Counted from the stretch's first letter, positions 8,513 through 16,446 are shown. The stretch is 22,243 bases of DNA from JANQLC01 sp036881805 (GCA_036881805.1 JBAJNK010000074.1:1-22243), one strand, 5' to 3'. A program made the numbers and translations. Notes: generated by a model from the letters alone, not told the origin.

Positions 8513-8932
8513 TTAGAATTGCGATTTTCCTGCAAAGTGAAAATCGATCTCAATCCGCGCGTTTTCATCGCTATCAGAACCGTGGATCGCGTTCTCCTCG
8601 ACGGACTTCGCATAGCGCTTTCGGATGGTGCCCGCTACAGCCTCATCCGGGTTGGTCGCTCCGATTAAAGCCCTGAAATCCGCCACAGCATTTTCCTTTT
8701 CCAATATAGCTGCTACGATGGGGCCACGTGTTACAAATGCCACCAAATCGGTAAAGAACGGGCGTTCTCTGTGTATGGCATAGAATCGCTGTGCCTGGAT
8801 TCGGGTCATTTGAGCCATTTCTAAGGCCGATATTTTAAATCCGGCCGCTGTCACGCTTTGAAGTATATCGCCGATGTGCCCTTCTTCTACCGCGTCGGGT
8901 TTGATCATCGCAAAGGTCTTTGTTCCCCGCAT
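8513..8932 (-). CDS. ndk: Nucleoside diphosphate kinase
   Basis: Transfers the terminal phosphate from ATP to nucleoside diphosphates through a phosphohistidine, balancing NTP and dNTP pools in the cytosol. The 139-residue length is normal. Lys11 in MIKPDAV and the catalytic His117 in NAIHGSDS are present, with RPFFTDL and the Arg of RGPIVAAI between them. The ATG at 8932 lies about 16 nt from a perfect TAGCTTTG -7 box, a short leader. Divergent from nrnA. Its stop is followed almost at once by repeat array 2, leaving little room for an ordinary terminator. Confidence 0.95.
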   Translation of the reverse strand: MRGTKTFAMIKPDAVEEGHIGDILQSVTAAGFKISALEMAQMTRIQAQRFYAIHRERPFFTDLVAFVTRGPIVAAILEKENAVADFRALIGATNPDEAVAGTIRKRYAKSVEENAIHGSDSDENARIEIDFHFAGKSQF

Positions 8933-8948
8933 TTTTTCTCCTTCGTGG

Positions 8949-8956
8949 CAAAGCTA
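8949..8956 (-). promoter_or_regulatory. -7 box of ndk promoter
   Basis: Minus strand TAGCTTTG is a perfect match to TANNTTTG and sits 16 nt upstream of the ndk ATG, so the leader would be about 10 nt. Confidence 0.55.
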
Positions 8957-9042
8957 ATATTTTAATTTGAAATGGGTTTTTCGGCCGATTGGAAAACCGC
9001 AATGGACTTTATTTTTTGAGTGGGTAAAAGCTCTAGATGTCG

Positions 9043-9050
9043 TAATTTCG
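9043..9050 (+). promoter_or_regulatory. Possible -7 box for nrnA operon
   Basis: TAATTTCG matches TANNTTTG at 7 of 8 positions. Transcription would begin near 9056, at or next to the GTG start chosen for nrnA, so the message could be nearly leaderless. Confidence 0.35.
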
Positions 9051-9055
9051 CAGCT

Positions 9056-10075
9056 GTGAATGTACGACAAATCCAGCGCTTAAAAGGGATTTTAAAAAAT
9101 CCCTGCCGCATTGTGTTAGTCCCCCATCAAAGTCCGGATGGCGATGCGATGGGCGCCTGCTTGGGCTTGTATCACTTCTTAAAAAAAATCGATCAAAACC
9201 CACAGGTTATAAGCCCTACGGATTATCCGAGGTATTTAAAATGGATGCCGGGGATTGAGCGGGTATGGATTTATGCGCGCGAATCGGCTCCGGCCGATCG
9301 ATTGTTGGAGCGGGCGGATTTGATCTTTTATCTGGACTTCAATACGGTATCGCGTACCCATAAGATGCGTGAAGCATTGGTGCGGAGTCAGGCAGCGGTG
9401 GTTTTGATCGATCACCACCACCAACCAGATACTTTTTCTTATGTGTATTCAGATGTGGGCATGTCGAGCACCTGTGAAATGGTTTACCACTTCATCTCAA
9501 AGCTGTGCAGCCTGGAGTCGATCGATAAAGAGATAGCTACTTGCCTCTATACGGGGATCATGACCGATACCGGTTCGTTTCGTTTCTCGGGCACCTCGCC
9601 TACGACCTATCGCGTAGCGGCCGACTTGGTAGAACGCGGTGCAGATGGCAATGAGATTCACGAGCGCATTTGCGATGGTTATACGGTTCAACGCATTAAT
9701 TTGCTGGTTGCTGCCTTACAAAACCTCAAGGTTTTGGCCGGGTATAACACAGCTTACATCGTGCTGTGGTCCGAAGAGTTGGTAAAAAACAATTACCAAA
9801 GGGGTGACGCGGAGGGGTTTGTCAATTACGCGCTGGCCCTAGCGGGCATTCGGTTGGCTGCCCTCTTTGTGGAAGACAGGGAACGCGGCCGGGTTAAAAT
9901 TTCATTTCGATCTAAGGGCGGTTTTTCGGTTTGTGAATTGGCGAGTCAGTACTTTAACGGTGGTGGACATACCAACGCTGCAGGCGGGATTTCAGAAAGG
10001 GGCATGTCGGAAACGCTGGCCTACTTTGAATCCTTATTAGCGAGGTATCGAGGACTTTTATATGCGCACCCTTAG
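9056..10075 (+). CDS. nrnA: DHH-family oligoribonuclease / PAP phosphatase NrnA
   Basis: Degrades very short RNA oligomers to mononucleotides and, in characterised NrnA proteins, dephosphorylates 3'-phosphoadenosine 5'-phosphate. The DHH domain shows PHQSPDGDAMG (about 23-33), a conserved Asp in FYLDFN, the DHHH metal site, and TGIMTDTGSFRFSGT. The DHHA1 domain near the end has the substrate-binding GGGHTNAAGG. The frame is open from 9020, but the GTG at 9056 (MNVRQIQRLKGILKNP) gives the usual length (339 residues) and lies just after a probable -7 box; 9020 remains possible. First gene of an overlapping operon: its last 14 nt overlap gldI. Confidence 0.9.
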   Translation: MNVRQIQRLKGILKNPCRIVLVPHQSPDGDAMGACLGLYHFLKKIDQNPQVISPTDYPRYLKWMPGIERVWIYARESAPADRLLERADLIFYLDFNTVSRTHKMREALVRSQAAVVLIDHHHQPDTFSYVYSDVGMSSTCEMVYHFISKLCSLESIDKEIATCLYTGIMTDTGSFRFSGTSPTTYRVAADLVERGADGNEIHERICDGYTVQRINLLVAALQNLKVLAGYNTAYIVLWSEELVKNNYQRGDAEGFVNYALALAGIRLAALFVEDRERGRVKISFRSKGGFSVCELASQYFNGGGHTNAAGGISERGMSETLAYFESLLARYRGLLYAHP

Positions 10076-10607
10076 ACTTTTTCACCCCTTATTTTTGGGT
10101 ATACTTTTGTTCGCTTGTCAAAAACCGAAGGCACGTGCACCCATCCGCTCCGATATGGCAAAGCACAGTGCAGCTGTACGGATTTCAAAAGAGGTATATG
10201 CAGCAGAACGCAAAGCACTGCGAGCATATGCCCAGCGAAGCGGGCTGCGATTTAAAGCGACGGGATTCGACTTGTGGTATGCTGTGGTGGATTCCGCCAA
10301 AGATCGCTGTGGTAAAAGATTTCCACGGGCTGGAGAGACCGTTGGTGTCGATTGCGATATTCGGAATCTAAAGGGCGAGATCATTTACGGCACGGATCAA
10401 AACCGTTCGAGGCAAATAAAACTCGATGGACAAGGGTTCATCTATGGCTTAAACGAAGGGATAAAATTATTAAAAGTAGGGGACTCTGCTATTTTTCTCA
10501 TACCTTCGCACATGGCTTTTGGTTTTCGCGGTGATGGAGACAGAATTGCGCCGAATACGCCTTTAGTCGTGCATTTAAAATTAAAACAAATAAGTAATAG
10601 CCCATGA
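10062..10607 (+). CDS. gldI: Gliding-motility FKBP-type lipoprotein GldI-like
   Basis: Probable periplasmic, membrane-anchored FKBP-type peptidyl-prolyl isomerase related to GldI, needed in Flavobacterium for gliding, presumably to fold envelope Gld/Spr proteins. There is a lipoprotein signal peptide (hydrophobic 8-17) with lipobox LFAC and lipidated Cys19, then a linker, and an FKBP domain from about residue 65 (FDLWYAVVD, then PRAGETVGVDCDI, IYGLNEGIKLLKVGDSAIFLIPSHMAFGFRG and a final APNTPLVVHLKLKQI). The protein is 181 residues. It overlaps nrnA by 14 nt and the next gene by 4 nt (ATGA), so the three are probably co-translated. The GldI name rests on family pattern and context; a generic FKBP lipoprotein is the alternative. 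Its presence alone does not prove gliding. Confidence 0.75.
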   Translation: MRTLRLFHPLFLGILLFACQKPKARAPIRSDMAKHSAAVRISKEVYAAERKALRAYAQRSGLRFKATGFDLWYAVVDSAKDRCGKRFPRAGETVGVDCDIRNLKGEIIYGTDQNRSRQIKLDGQGFIYGLNEGIKLLKVGDSAIFLIPSHMAFGFRGDGDRIAPNTPLVVHLKLKQISNSP

Positions 10608-11683
10608 AGAGCGCGATGTTTTCAACGCTGGTACTATCGTTATTTTTGACGACTAGCTGTCAGCCCAAAAAGGATTTAGAAAAAGGTATATACGCCGATA
10701 TCCAAACCGATAAAGGTGATATTTGGGTCGAATTAGCCTACCAAAAGGCGCCGATGACGGTAGCCAATTTTGTCGGTTTGGCCGAGGGAACGCTAATCGA
10801 TACGGGTAAATATGCAGCCAAGCGCTTTTACGATGGCATTGCATTCCACCGCGTGGTTCCCGGTTTTGTCATTCAAGCCGGTGATCCCACTGGAACGGGA
10901 TCGGGCGGGGCGGGCTATCGTTTTCCAGATGAGATAAGCGACAGCTTGAAACACGATCGAAAGGGGACGGTTGCTATGGCTAATTCAGGCCCAAACACCA
11001 ATGGCAGTCAGTTTTATATCACTTTGCGAGCTACCCCGAATTTAGATGGGCACTATTCCGTTTTTGGCTATGTATTGGATACCCTTTCACAAAAGGTGGT
11101 GGACTCCATACAGGCTAAGGATACCATTAAGACCGTACAGATTATCCGTATAGGCCGATCGGCCAAAGCTTTCGATGCAAAGAAAGTCTTTGCGGAAAAG
11201 ATGGCGGCCTATAAGGAAAAAATGGTAGCCTATGAGAGAGAAGCGGAAAAAAAGCGCCACTTCTTTACAGACGAGCTGTTTAAAAAGTCCAAGACCTTTG
11301 ATTCAGGGCTTAAAATGCTTTGGCTGCAGCGAGCTAAGGCGGGAGAAAAGCCCGAGATCGGCGCTGAGATAGGTGTGCAATACGCCGGCTATCTGTCAAA
11401 CGGTCAGTTATTTGACTCGAGTGACGAGGCGGTGGCTAAGAAAAATGGAAAATTCGATCCCACTCGTCGCTATGGCCCTGTGTCGATGACGTACAGCAAA
11501 AACGCGCGTTTGATTCCCGGCTTTAGAGAAGCATTGTTAAAGATGGGTTACGGCGACCGGGCCTGGGCGGTCATTCCACCGGATTTGGGGTATGGTGAAA
11601 GGGGCGCGGGTACAGTCATTCCGCCCAACAGCACCCTTTGCTTTCGGATCGAAGTGGAAAAGCCAGCGAAGCAGGCGGAATAG
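10604..11683 (+). CDS. Lipoprotein with fused cyclophilin and FKBP PPIase domains
   Basis: Two unrelated peptidyl-prolyl isomerase folds in one 359-residue polypeptide, probably working in the periplasm. There is a signal peptide with lipobox TTSC and lipid anchor Cys19. The cyclophilin domain (about 28-185) keeps the catalytic FHRVVPGFVIQAGDP block and NTNGSQFYITL and LDGHYSVFG. A charged, helical linker of about 45 residues follows (FAEKMAAYKEKMVAYEREAE). The FKBP domain (about 245-355) has IGVQYAGYLSNGQLFDSS, LIPGFREALLKMGYGDRAWAVIPPDLGYG and VIPPNSTLCFRIEVE. Dual-family immunophilins of this order are known from Flavobacterium. Start overlaps gldI by 4 nt; last gene of the operon. Confidence 0.9.
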   Translation: MKSAMFSTLVLSLFLTTSCQPKKDLEKGIYADIQTDKGDIWVELAYQKAPMTVANFVGLAEGTLIDTGKYAAKRFYDGIAFHRVVPGFVIQAGDPTGTGSGGAGYRFPDEISDSLKHDRKGTVAMANSGPNTNGSQFYITLRATPNLDGHYSVFGYVLDTLSQKVVDSIQAKDTIKTVQIIRIGRSAKAFDAKKVFAEKMAAYKEKMVAYEREAEKKRHFFTDELFKKSKTFDSGLKMLWLQRAKAGEKPEIGAEIGVQYAGYLSNGQLFDSSDEAVAKKNGKFDPTRRYGPVSMTYSKNARLIPGFREALLKMGYGDRAWAVIPPDLGYGERGAGTVIPPNSTLCFRIEVEKPAKQAE

Positions 11684-11686
11684 CTC

Positions 11687-11707
11687 GGAAAGCGCTTTAG
11701 TCTTTCC
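11687..11707 (+). terminator. Possible terminator hairpin of nrnA-gldI-PPIase operon
   Basis: A perfect 6-bp stem, GGAAAG / CTTTCC with a 9-nt loop, begins 3 nt after the stop and is followed by ATTTGTTTG, only weakly T-rich. Short stem, so low certainty. Confidence 0.35.
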
Positions 11708-11954
11708 ATTTGTTTGCGCGTGGGGCTGTATGGGGTTGGCGCACTGGGCTGGCACAGCGTGAAGTAGGACGGGCTGTCTCTCTCGGAATTCAGTGTCCCT
11801 ATCCCGTCATCCAACTGTATTTTTTAGATCGAATGTGAATGGGTATCTACATCGCTGTAGTGGGACAAGCCTGAGGTCTACGCATGGGTAACCGGGCCGA
11901 GAAAATAGGCTTTTGAAATCAATCCATGCCCGCTGCTGCGCAATCTGGGTTTAT
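11708..11954. other. Spacer with no recognisable gene
   Basis: Between the operon end and repeat array 3 I see no protein-like frame and no repeat units. All frames give short, low-complexity or frequently stopped products. Confidence 0.5.
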
Positions 11955-12696
11955 ACAAGGGACAAAAACAAAAAAATAGGGGCTAGTTCTCAAACTGACA
12001 TATGGGCCGATCCCATTTCGAGTATACGAGTAAATGTAAGTATGGCGGACTACACAGACAGGTTCGAAGTCAAAAAAAACGGCCCCGTTTAAACCCGCAC
12101 AAAGGGTGAAAGGCGATAAGCGCCCGATTTCAAACTGCGACAAAAGGGAAAAAATAAGTTCCGCTTTTTAAATTGCTACGCAGGACAAATACCAGAAAAA
12201 CAATACGACTTTTTAAACCGCCAATCGGGAACGGAAATAACCCCCTTTTCAAACCGCCCCACAAAAGCCTTGGGATTGGAATTTGACAACTGAAACACAA
12301 ACACGGGAACAATACAAAAACTTCCTTTTACACTGTCATGTACAGATTGATATAAAAAATAGGCCCCGCTTTTCGGAACGGACTACAGCGTCAAAACCGA
12401 CAGCGATAAATCTCCCTTCACTGCCAAAGGAGAACTGAACTGCCCAAGGGAATCGCAAATGACAAGATCACCTTTTTAAGCTATACGGGGATAAAAAAAT
12501 ACTCTTTTTCAAACCGCCAATCGGGAGCAAAAAATATCCCCTTTTCAGATTGACACACGGGGATAAAAATGGGTGACAAAAATCAGCCGGGCTCGCCGCC
12601 TGAAATAAGTGCACGACAAAGCGGTCTCGGCCTCGAATAAGCCCCGCTTTCCAAACTGCCACACAGCGCAAAAAGATAAGTCTCCCTCAGGCGTAA
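11955..12696 (+). repeat. Degenerate tandem repeat array 3, the longest (A-rich strand on +)
   Basis: About 14 recognisable units, with cores near 11989 (CTCAAACTG), 12085, 12126, 12162, 12206, 12242, 12320, 12364, 12405, 12461, 12503, 12538, 12641 and 12676. Spacings are mostly 35-44 bp, with a few gaps near two units. Each unit has an A-rich lead-in, CCCC(G)CTTTT, AAACCGCC or AAACTGCC, and a CGGG-containing tail. The best-preserved copies are 12206-12244 and 12500-12528. The segment 12181-12239 matches the complement of 8249-8307 at 57/59 bases, and 12211-12244 matches 19802-19835 at 33/34. The gap is tail-to-tail. Confidence 0.75.
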
Positions 12697-12774
12697 ACGA
12701 TGTTACAAAAGCCGGTGTGGCTGACTGTGAATAACGGTCTGTCGGATAGCTGATCCCCTTTGTGCGCTTTGCAC

Positions 12775-13338
12775 TTATCGGCTCTGTTTCCACTTGATGT
12801 TGCAGCCGATGCTGGGTTTTTGATCTGCTGAGACCGGTTGATTGGCCAGGATGGCATCTAAGGCTGCCCGGATGTCTCTCCCCGTCAGCGGTTTGCCATT
12901 CTCCGGTCGAGAGTCGTCCAACTGCCCGCGGTAAACCAGCTGTAAGTCTGGGCCAAAGACATAAAAATCAGGGGTGCAAGCCGCTTCGTAACGCTTGGCT
13001 ACCGCTTGGGTTTCATCGTACAAATAGGGAAAGGGATAGCGCCACCGCTCGGCTACAACACGCATCTGTTCAGGGCTATCTGCTGGGTAGCTTTCCACGT
13101 CGTTGCTGTTGATCGCTATAAAGCCTACTTCTCTACCCTTGTAATCCCCAGCTAGTCTTACCAGTTCGGGATTCACGTGTTTCACAAAGGGGCAGTGGTT
13201 GCAGATGAAAAAGAGTACCGTTGCCCTTTTACCCCTTGCTTCTTCCAGCGAGACCGCTCGACCACTAATGCTATCGGGTAGCGTAAAAGCCGGTGCCCGC
13301 GTTCCGAGTTCGATCATATTGGATTCCGTACGTGCCAT
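12775..13338 (-). CDS. Thioredoxin-fold redoxin (AhpC/TSA family)
   Basis: Cytosolic thiol-disulfide or peroxiredoxin-like protein of the alkyl hydroperoxide reductase/TSA superfamily; substrate unknown. Residues 8-25 give the family start (MIELGTRAPAFTLPDS). FFICNHCPFVKHV holds a CxxC pair at Cys46 and Cys49, then INSNDVESYPADSPEQM, YLYDETQAVAKRYEAACTPDFYVF with the cis-Pro equivalent in TPDF, and YRGQLDDSRP. There is no signal peptide. The 187-residue length fits this subfamily. The ATG at 13338 lies just after a 7/8 -7 box; an internal Met8 is another possible start. Follows gyrB with a 105-bp gap, so it may have its own promoter. Confidence 0.85.
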   Translation of the reverse strand: MARTESNMIELGTRAPAFTLPDSISGRAVSLEEARGKRATVLFFICNHCPFVKHVNPELVRLAGDYKGREVGFIAINSNDVESYPADSPEQMRVVAERWRYPFPYLYDETQAVAKRYEAACTPDFYVFGPDLQLVYRGQLDDSRPENGKPLTGRDIRAALDAILANQPVSADQKPSIGCNIKWKQSR

Positions 13339-13348
13339 TTTTTATTTG

Positions 13349-13356
13349 TAAAGGTA
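13349..13356 (-). promoter_or_regulatory. Possible -7 box for redoxin gene
   Basis: Minus strand TACCTTTA matches TANNTTTG at 7 of 8 positions, about 10 nt from the ATG, implying a very short leader or use of Met8. Confidence 0.3.
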
Positions 13357-13406
13357 AGAAAAGTCGTTTACTTACCGAGTTTTTTGTGGGATTGGGGCTT
13401 TAGTAG

Positions 13407-13432
13407 GACTGAGCAGCCACCGGGCGGCAGTC
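13407..13432 (-). terminator. Possible hairpin downstream of gyrB
   Basis: GACTG and CAGTC flank a GC-rich interior (GCCGCC and GGC segments) about 12 nt beyond the gyrB stop. No U-tract follows, so this is a weak candidate. Confidence 0.25.
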
Positions 13433-13443
13433 TTGGGCTTTAC

Positions 13444-15381
13444 CTAGGCGTCGATATTCGCATAAGTCGCATTGCGTTCGATAAACGCCCTACGCGGTGG
13501 CACCTCGTCTCCCATGAGCATGGAAAAGATGCGATCGGCCTCGGTGGCATTCTCGATGGTCACCTGGCGCAGTGTGCGGTACTCGGGTTTCATGGTGGTG
13601 TCCCAGAGTTGTTCGGCGTTCATCTCCCCCAAACCTTTGTAACGCTGGACGCTTGCCTTTTCCCCCATCTCTTGGGTGAGTTGGTCGCGCGCTGCATCAC
13701 TCCAGGCGTACGCCTTGCGATTTCCTTTTTTCACTAAGTAAAGGGGTGGCGTAGCGATATACACATAGCCGTTTTCGATCAAGTCCTTCATATAGCGGAA
13801 AAAAAAGGTCAGGATCAAGGTAGATATGTGGGAGCCGTCTATATCGGCATCGGTCATGATGATAATCTTGTGATAGCGGAGTTTGGATAGGTTTAGCGCC
13901 TTGCTGTCTTCTTCGGTACCGATGGAAACGCCGAGTGCCGTAAAGATATTTCGGATTTCCTCGTTTTCAAAAACCCGGTGTTGCATGGCTTTTTCCACAT
14001 TTAAAATTTTACCCCGCAACGGCAAGATGGCTTGAAACATGCGGTCGCGACCTTGTTTGGCTGTACCGCCGGCCGAGTCGCCTTCTACGAGGTAAATTTC
14101 GCTTAATTCCGGGTCGCGCGAGGTGCAGTCCGCCAATTTACCCGGTAGGCCAGAACCCCCCATCGGGGTCTTGCGCTGTACCATTTCACGTGCTTTTTTA
14201 GCTGCGGCGCGTGCGCGTGCGGCCAAAATCACCTTTCCCACGATTCGTTTCGCATCAGCGGGATTTTCTTCCAAATAATTGCTGAGCATTTCGCCTACGA
14301 TGCGATCGACCACACCGCTGACTTCTTTGTTGCCCAGTTTGGTTTTGGTTTGCCCTTCAAACTGGGGCTCCATTACCTTAACCGAAATGACAGCCGTTAA
14401 GCCCTCTCGGAAGTCATCGCCATTGACCTCTATCTTTTCTTTTGCCAGCATGCCGGATTCATCCGCATATCTCTTTAAGGTTCGGGTCAGCGCTCGGCGA
14501 AAGCCCGACAGGTGGGTGCCGCCTTCGTGGGTGTTTATGTTATTGACATACGTGTGGGTGTGCTCCGTAAAAGAAGTATTGTAACGCATGGCTATTTCTA
14601 CAGGGATGCCGTCGAGTTCGCCTTCCATGTACATCACTTGCTGCATGAGCTTTTCCCGGTTGCCATCGATATAGTCGATGAATTCCTTTAAGCCCCCTTC
14701 GGAGTAAAAAGATTCGCGTTCAAAATTCCCGTCACTATCCGTATTTCGCCTGTCTGTCAACGAAATGTGGATGCCCCGGTTCAGAAAAGAGAGCTCGCGC
14801 AAACGCGCTGAGAGCGTATCGCAATTGTAAACCAAAGCGTCGAAGATATCCGGATCGGGTAAAAAAGTTATGACCGTGCCCCTTTCGCTCGTGTGGCCCA
14901 CTTCTCTTACTTCGTAGAGCGGTTTTCCGACAGCGTATTCCTGCATCCAGATTTTACCCCCGCGGTGCACTTCTGCTTTTAAGCGGGTAGAAAGCGCATT
15001 GACTACGGAAACACCTACCCCATGCAGGCCGCCAGACACCTGGTAAGAGTCCTTGTCAAACTTACCGCCGGCACCGATCTTGGTCATGACCACCTCGAGG
15101 GCAGAAACGCCTTCTTTTCTGTGCAAATCCACTGGAATACCCCGGCCGTTGTCCTTTACCGCAATGGAATTGTCCTTGTTTATCACCACGTCTATTCGGT
15201 CTGCATAGCCGGCCAGGGCCTCGTCGATGGAATTATCCACCACTTCGTACACCAGGTGGTGCAAGCCGCGTGCACCCACATCGCCGATATACATCGAGGG
15301 ACGCATGCGCACGTGCGCGATGCCTTCTAAGGCCTGTATGCTGTCGGCTGAATAGCTGTTCTTCTCGTTTTCTGCTCGCAT
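13444..15381 (-). CDS. gyrB: DNA gyrase subunit B
   Basis: ATPase subunit of gyrase, which introduces negative supercoils with GyrA. The GHKL ATPase domain shows YEVVDNSIDEALAG (catalytic Glu46, Mg-binding Asn50), DNGRGIP and GGLHGVGVSVVNALS. The transducer domain is followed by the TOPRIM domain with EGDSAGGTAKQGRDR and the metal-binding TDADIDGSHI, and the C-terminus ends with the RRAFIERNATYANIDA signature. The frame opens at 15471, but I take the ATG at 15381 (MRAENEKNSYSADSIQALEG, 645 residues): it gives the typical N-terminus and lies downstream of a perfect -7 box that would sit inside the longer version. No large insert as in gamma-proteobacterial GyrB. ParE is the alternative, but length and context favour GyrB. 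Confidence 0.95.
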   Translation of the reverse strand: MRAENEKNSYSADSIQALEGIAHVRMRPSMYIGDVGARGLHHLVYEVVDNSIDEALAGYADRIDVVINKDNSIAVKDNGRGIPVDLHRKEGVSALEVVMTKIGAGGKFDKDSYQVSGGLHGVGVSVVNALSTRLKAEVHRGGKIWMQEYAVGKPLYEVREVGHTSERGTVITFLPDPDIFDALVYNCDTLSARLRELSFLNRGIHISLTDRRNTDSDGNFERESFYSEGGLKEFIDYIDGNREKLMQQVMYMEGELDGIPVEIAMRYNTSFTEHTHTYVNNINTHEGGTHLSGFRRALTRTLKRYADESGMLAKEKIEVNGDDFREGLTAVISVKVMEPQFEGQTKTKLGNKEVSGVVDRIVGEMLSNYLEENPADAKRIVGKVILAARARAAAKKAREMVQRKTPMGGSGLPGKLADCTSRDPELSEIYLVEGDSAGGTAKQGRDRMFQAILPLRGKILNVEKAMQHRVFENEEIRNIFTALGVSIGTEEDSKALNLSKLRYHKIIIMTDADIDGSHISTLILTFFFRYMKDLIENGYVYIATPPLYLVKKGNRKAYAWSDAARDQLTQEMGEKASVQRYKGLGEMNAEQLWDTTMKPEYRTLRQVTIENATEADRIFSMLMGDEVPPRRAFIERNATYANIDA

Positions 15382-15418
15382 TGTGATATGCTGTTGTTGC
15401 GCTTGTTTTAAAGTAGAC

Positions 15419-15426
15419 AAATGTAC
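15419..15426 (-). promoter_or_regulatory. -7 box of gyrB promoter
   Basis: Minus strand TACATTTG is identical to the clpC box and is a perfect TANNTTTG. It lies 37 nt from the gyrB ATG at 15381. Confidence 0.55.
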
Positions 15427-15521
15427 GAAATTATAATCCGAGACCTTTGCCCGCTGGATCGAATTTTGCAACCGTATGGGTTTTAGCGGTTTTTATGTCA
15501 AGTGGCAAAAGACTTTTCATT

Positions 15522-15529
15522 TAGATTTG
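15522..15529 (+). promoter_or_regulatory. -7 box of ftsE promoter
   Basis: TAGATTTG is a perfect TANNTTTG match, 23 nt upstream of the ATG at 15553. It lies inside the reading frame that opens with GTG at 15502, which argues against that start. Confidence 0.55.
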
Positions 15530-15552
15530 TAAGTTTGAGGAAAATAAAACCG

Positions 15553-16230
15553 ATGCACGGGGAAGAGCTGGTGATTTTACTGGAAGGTGTGGATGTATTT
15601 CAAGGAAAGCGAAAGGTACTAACAGGGGTTGACCTCAGGTTGAAAAAAGGTGATTTTTTTTATCTAGTCGGCAAAACCGGCGGTGGAAAGAGCAGCCTCT
15701 TGAAAATCTTGTATGGCGATATCGATTTGCAGTCGGGTAGGGGGGAAGTAGTCGGCTATGACCTCAGGCGTTTAAAGGCGCGCAGCATCCCACAACTGCG
15801 CCGAAAATTGGGGATTATCTTTCAGGACTTTCAATTGTTGGCCGATCGAAATGTCTACGAAAACCTTAGATTTGTGTTGAAGGCTACGGGGTGGAAAGGC
15901 AGAAAAGCCATAGGTGAAAAAATTACAGCGGTACTGGATTGCGTCGATCTCGTGGACAAAAAAACCGCTATGCCGCATAACTTATCGGGTGGTGAGCAAC
16001 AGCGTGTCGCTATTGCCCGAGCCATTCTCAACGACCCCCAAGTCATCATAGCCGATGAGCCTACGGGAAACTTGGACCCCCGCACCTCGGAAGAAATTTT
16101 ATCGCTGCTCCGAGAGATCAACAAGGCGAATGGCACGGCGGTTTTAATGGCTACACATGACTATATGCTTATCAATAAGTACCCTTCACGCACTTTTAAG
16201 GTGGAAGACGAAAAAATTATTCCTTGGTAG
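15553..16230 (+). CDS. ftsE: Cell division ATP-binding protein FtsE
   Basis: ABC ATPase that partners FtsX at the septum to activate cell-wall hydrolases. Walker A is GKTGGGKS (40-47), Q-loop FQDFQLL (90-96), signature LSGGEQQ (144-150), Walker B IIADEP (165-170), D-loop GNLDP and switch His in ATHD. At 225 residues it is the usual FtsE size, with no membrane segment. I choose the ATG at 15553 (MHGEELVILLEGVDVFQGKR) because a perfect -7 box lies between it and the upstream GTG at 15502, and GAGGAAAA sits upstream. ftsX is not adjacent; rsmG follows on the other strand. A LolD-type transporter ATPase is the main alternative; the VFQGKRKVL and NVYENLRFVL stretches look FtsE-like. Confidence 0.88.
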   Translation: MHGEELVILLEGVDVFQGKRKVLTGVDLRLKKGDFFYLVGKTGGGKSSLLKILYGDIDLQSGRGEVVGYDLRRLKARSIPQLRRKLGIIFQDFQLLADRNVYENLRFVLKATGWKGRKAIGEKITAVLDCVDLVDKKTAMPHNLSGGEQQRVAIARAILNDPQVIIADEPTGNLDPRTSEEILSLLREINKANGTAVLMATHDYMLINKYPSRTFKVEDEKIIPW

Positions 16231-16446
16231 TTTGGAGCTGAGAAACAGGAAATGGATAAGGACGCAGAAAATAAATGGGTTGGAAGGGGATGCGGGATCA
16301 TTTCTACTCGATCAAGGGCCGTAATAGATATACAAAACCGTATCGAACAACTCTATGTCAGACGCTTTGGGCTTTTTTTATGAGATGAAGCACGTGGTTC
16401 CGGCAGCGCCTATGTGGTGGGTCATTTCAGCGCGCTCTTGCGTTAT
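16231..16446. other. Convergent gap without recognisable repeats
   Basis: This 216-bp tail-to-tail gap between ftsE and rsmG contains no clear unit of the repeat family and no gene. A run of seven T at 16374-16380 has no obvious stem before it. A 5-bp stem, 4-nt loop hairpin (16448-16461) overlaps the rsmG stop. Confidence 0.4.

Noticed and set aside
11684..12774. Non-coding RNA or tRNA gene in the longest gap
   Set aside because: No cloverleaf or T-loop GTTCNANNC context was found, and the gap is mostly explained by repeat array 3.
15382..15471. 30-residue N-terminal extension of GyrB
   Set aside because: Contains the perfect TACATTTG box on the same strand and is unlike GyrB N-termini.
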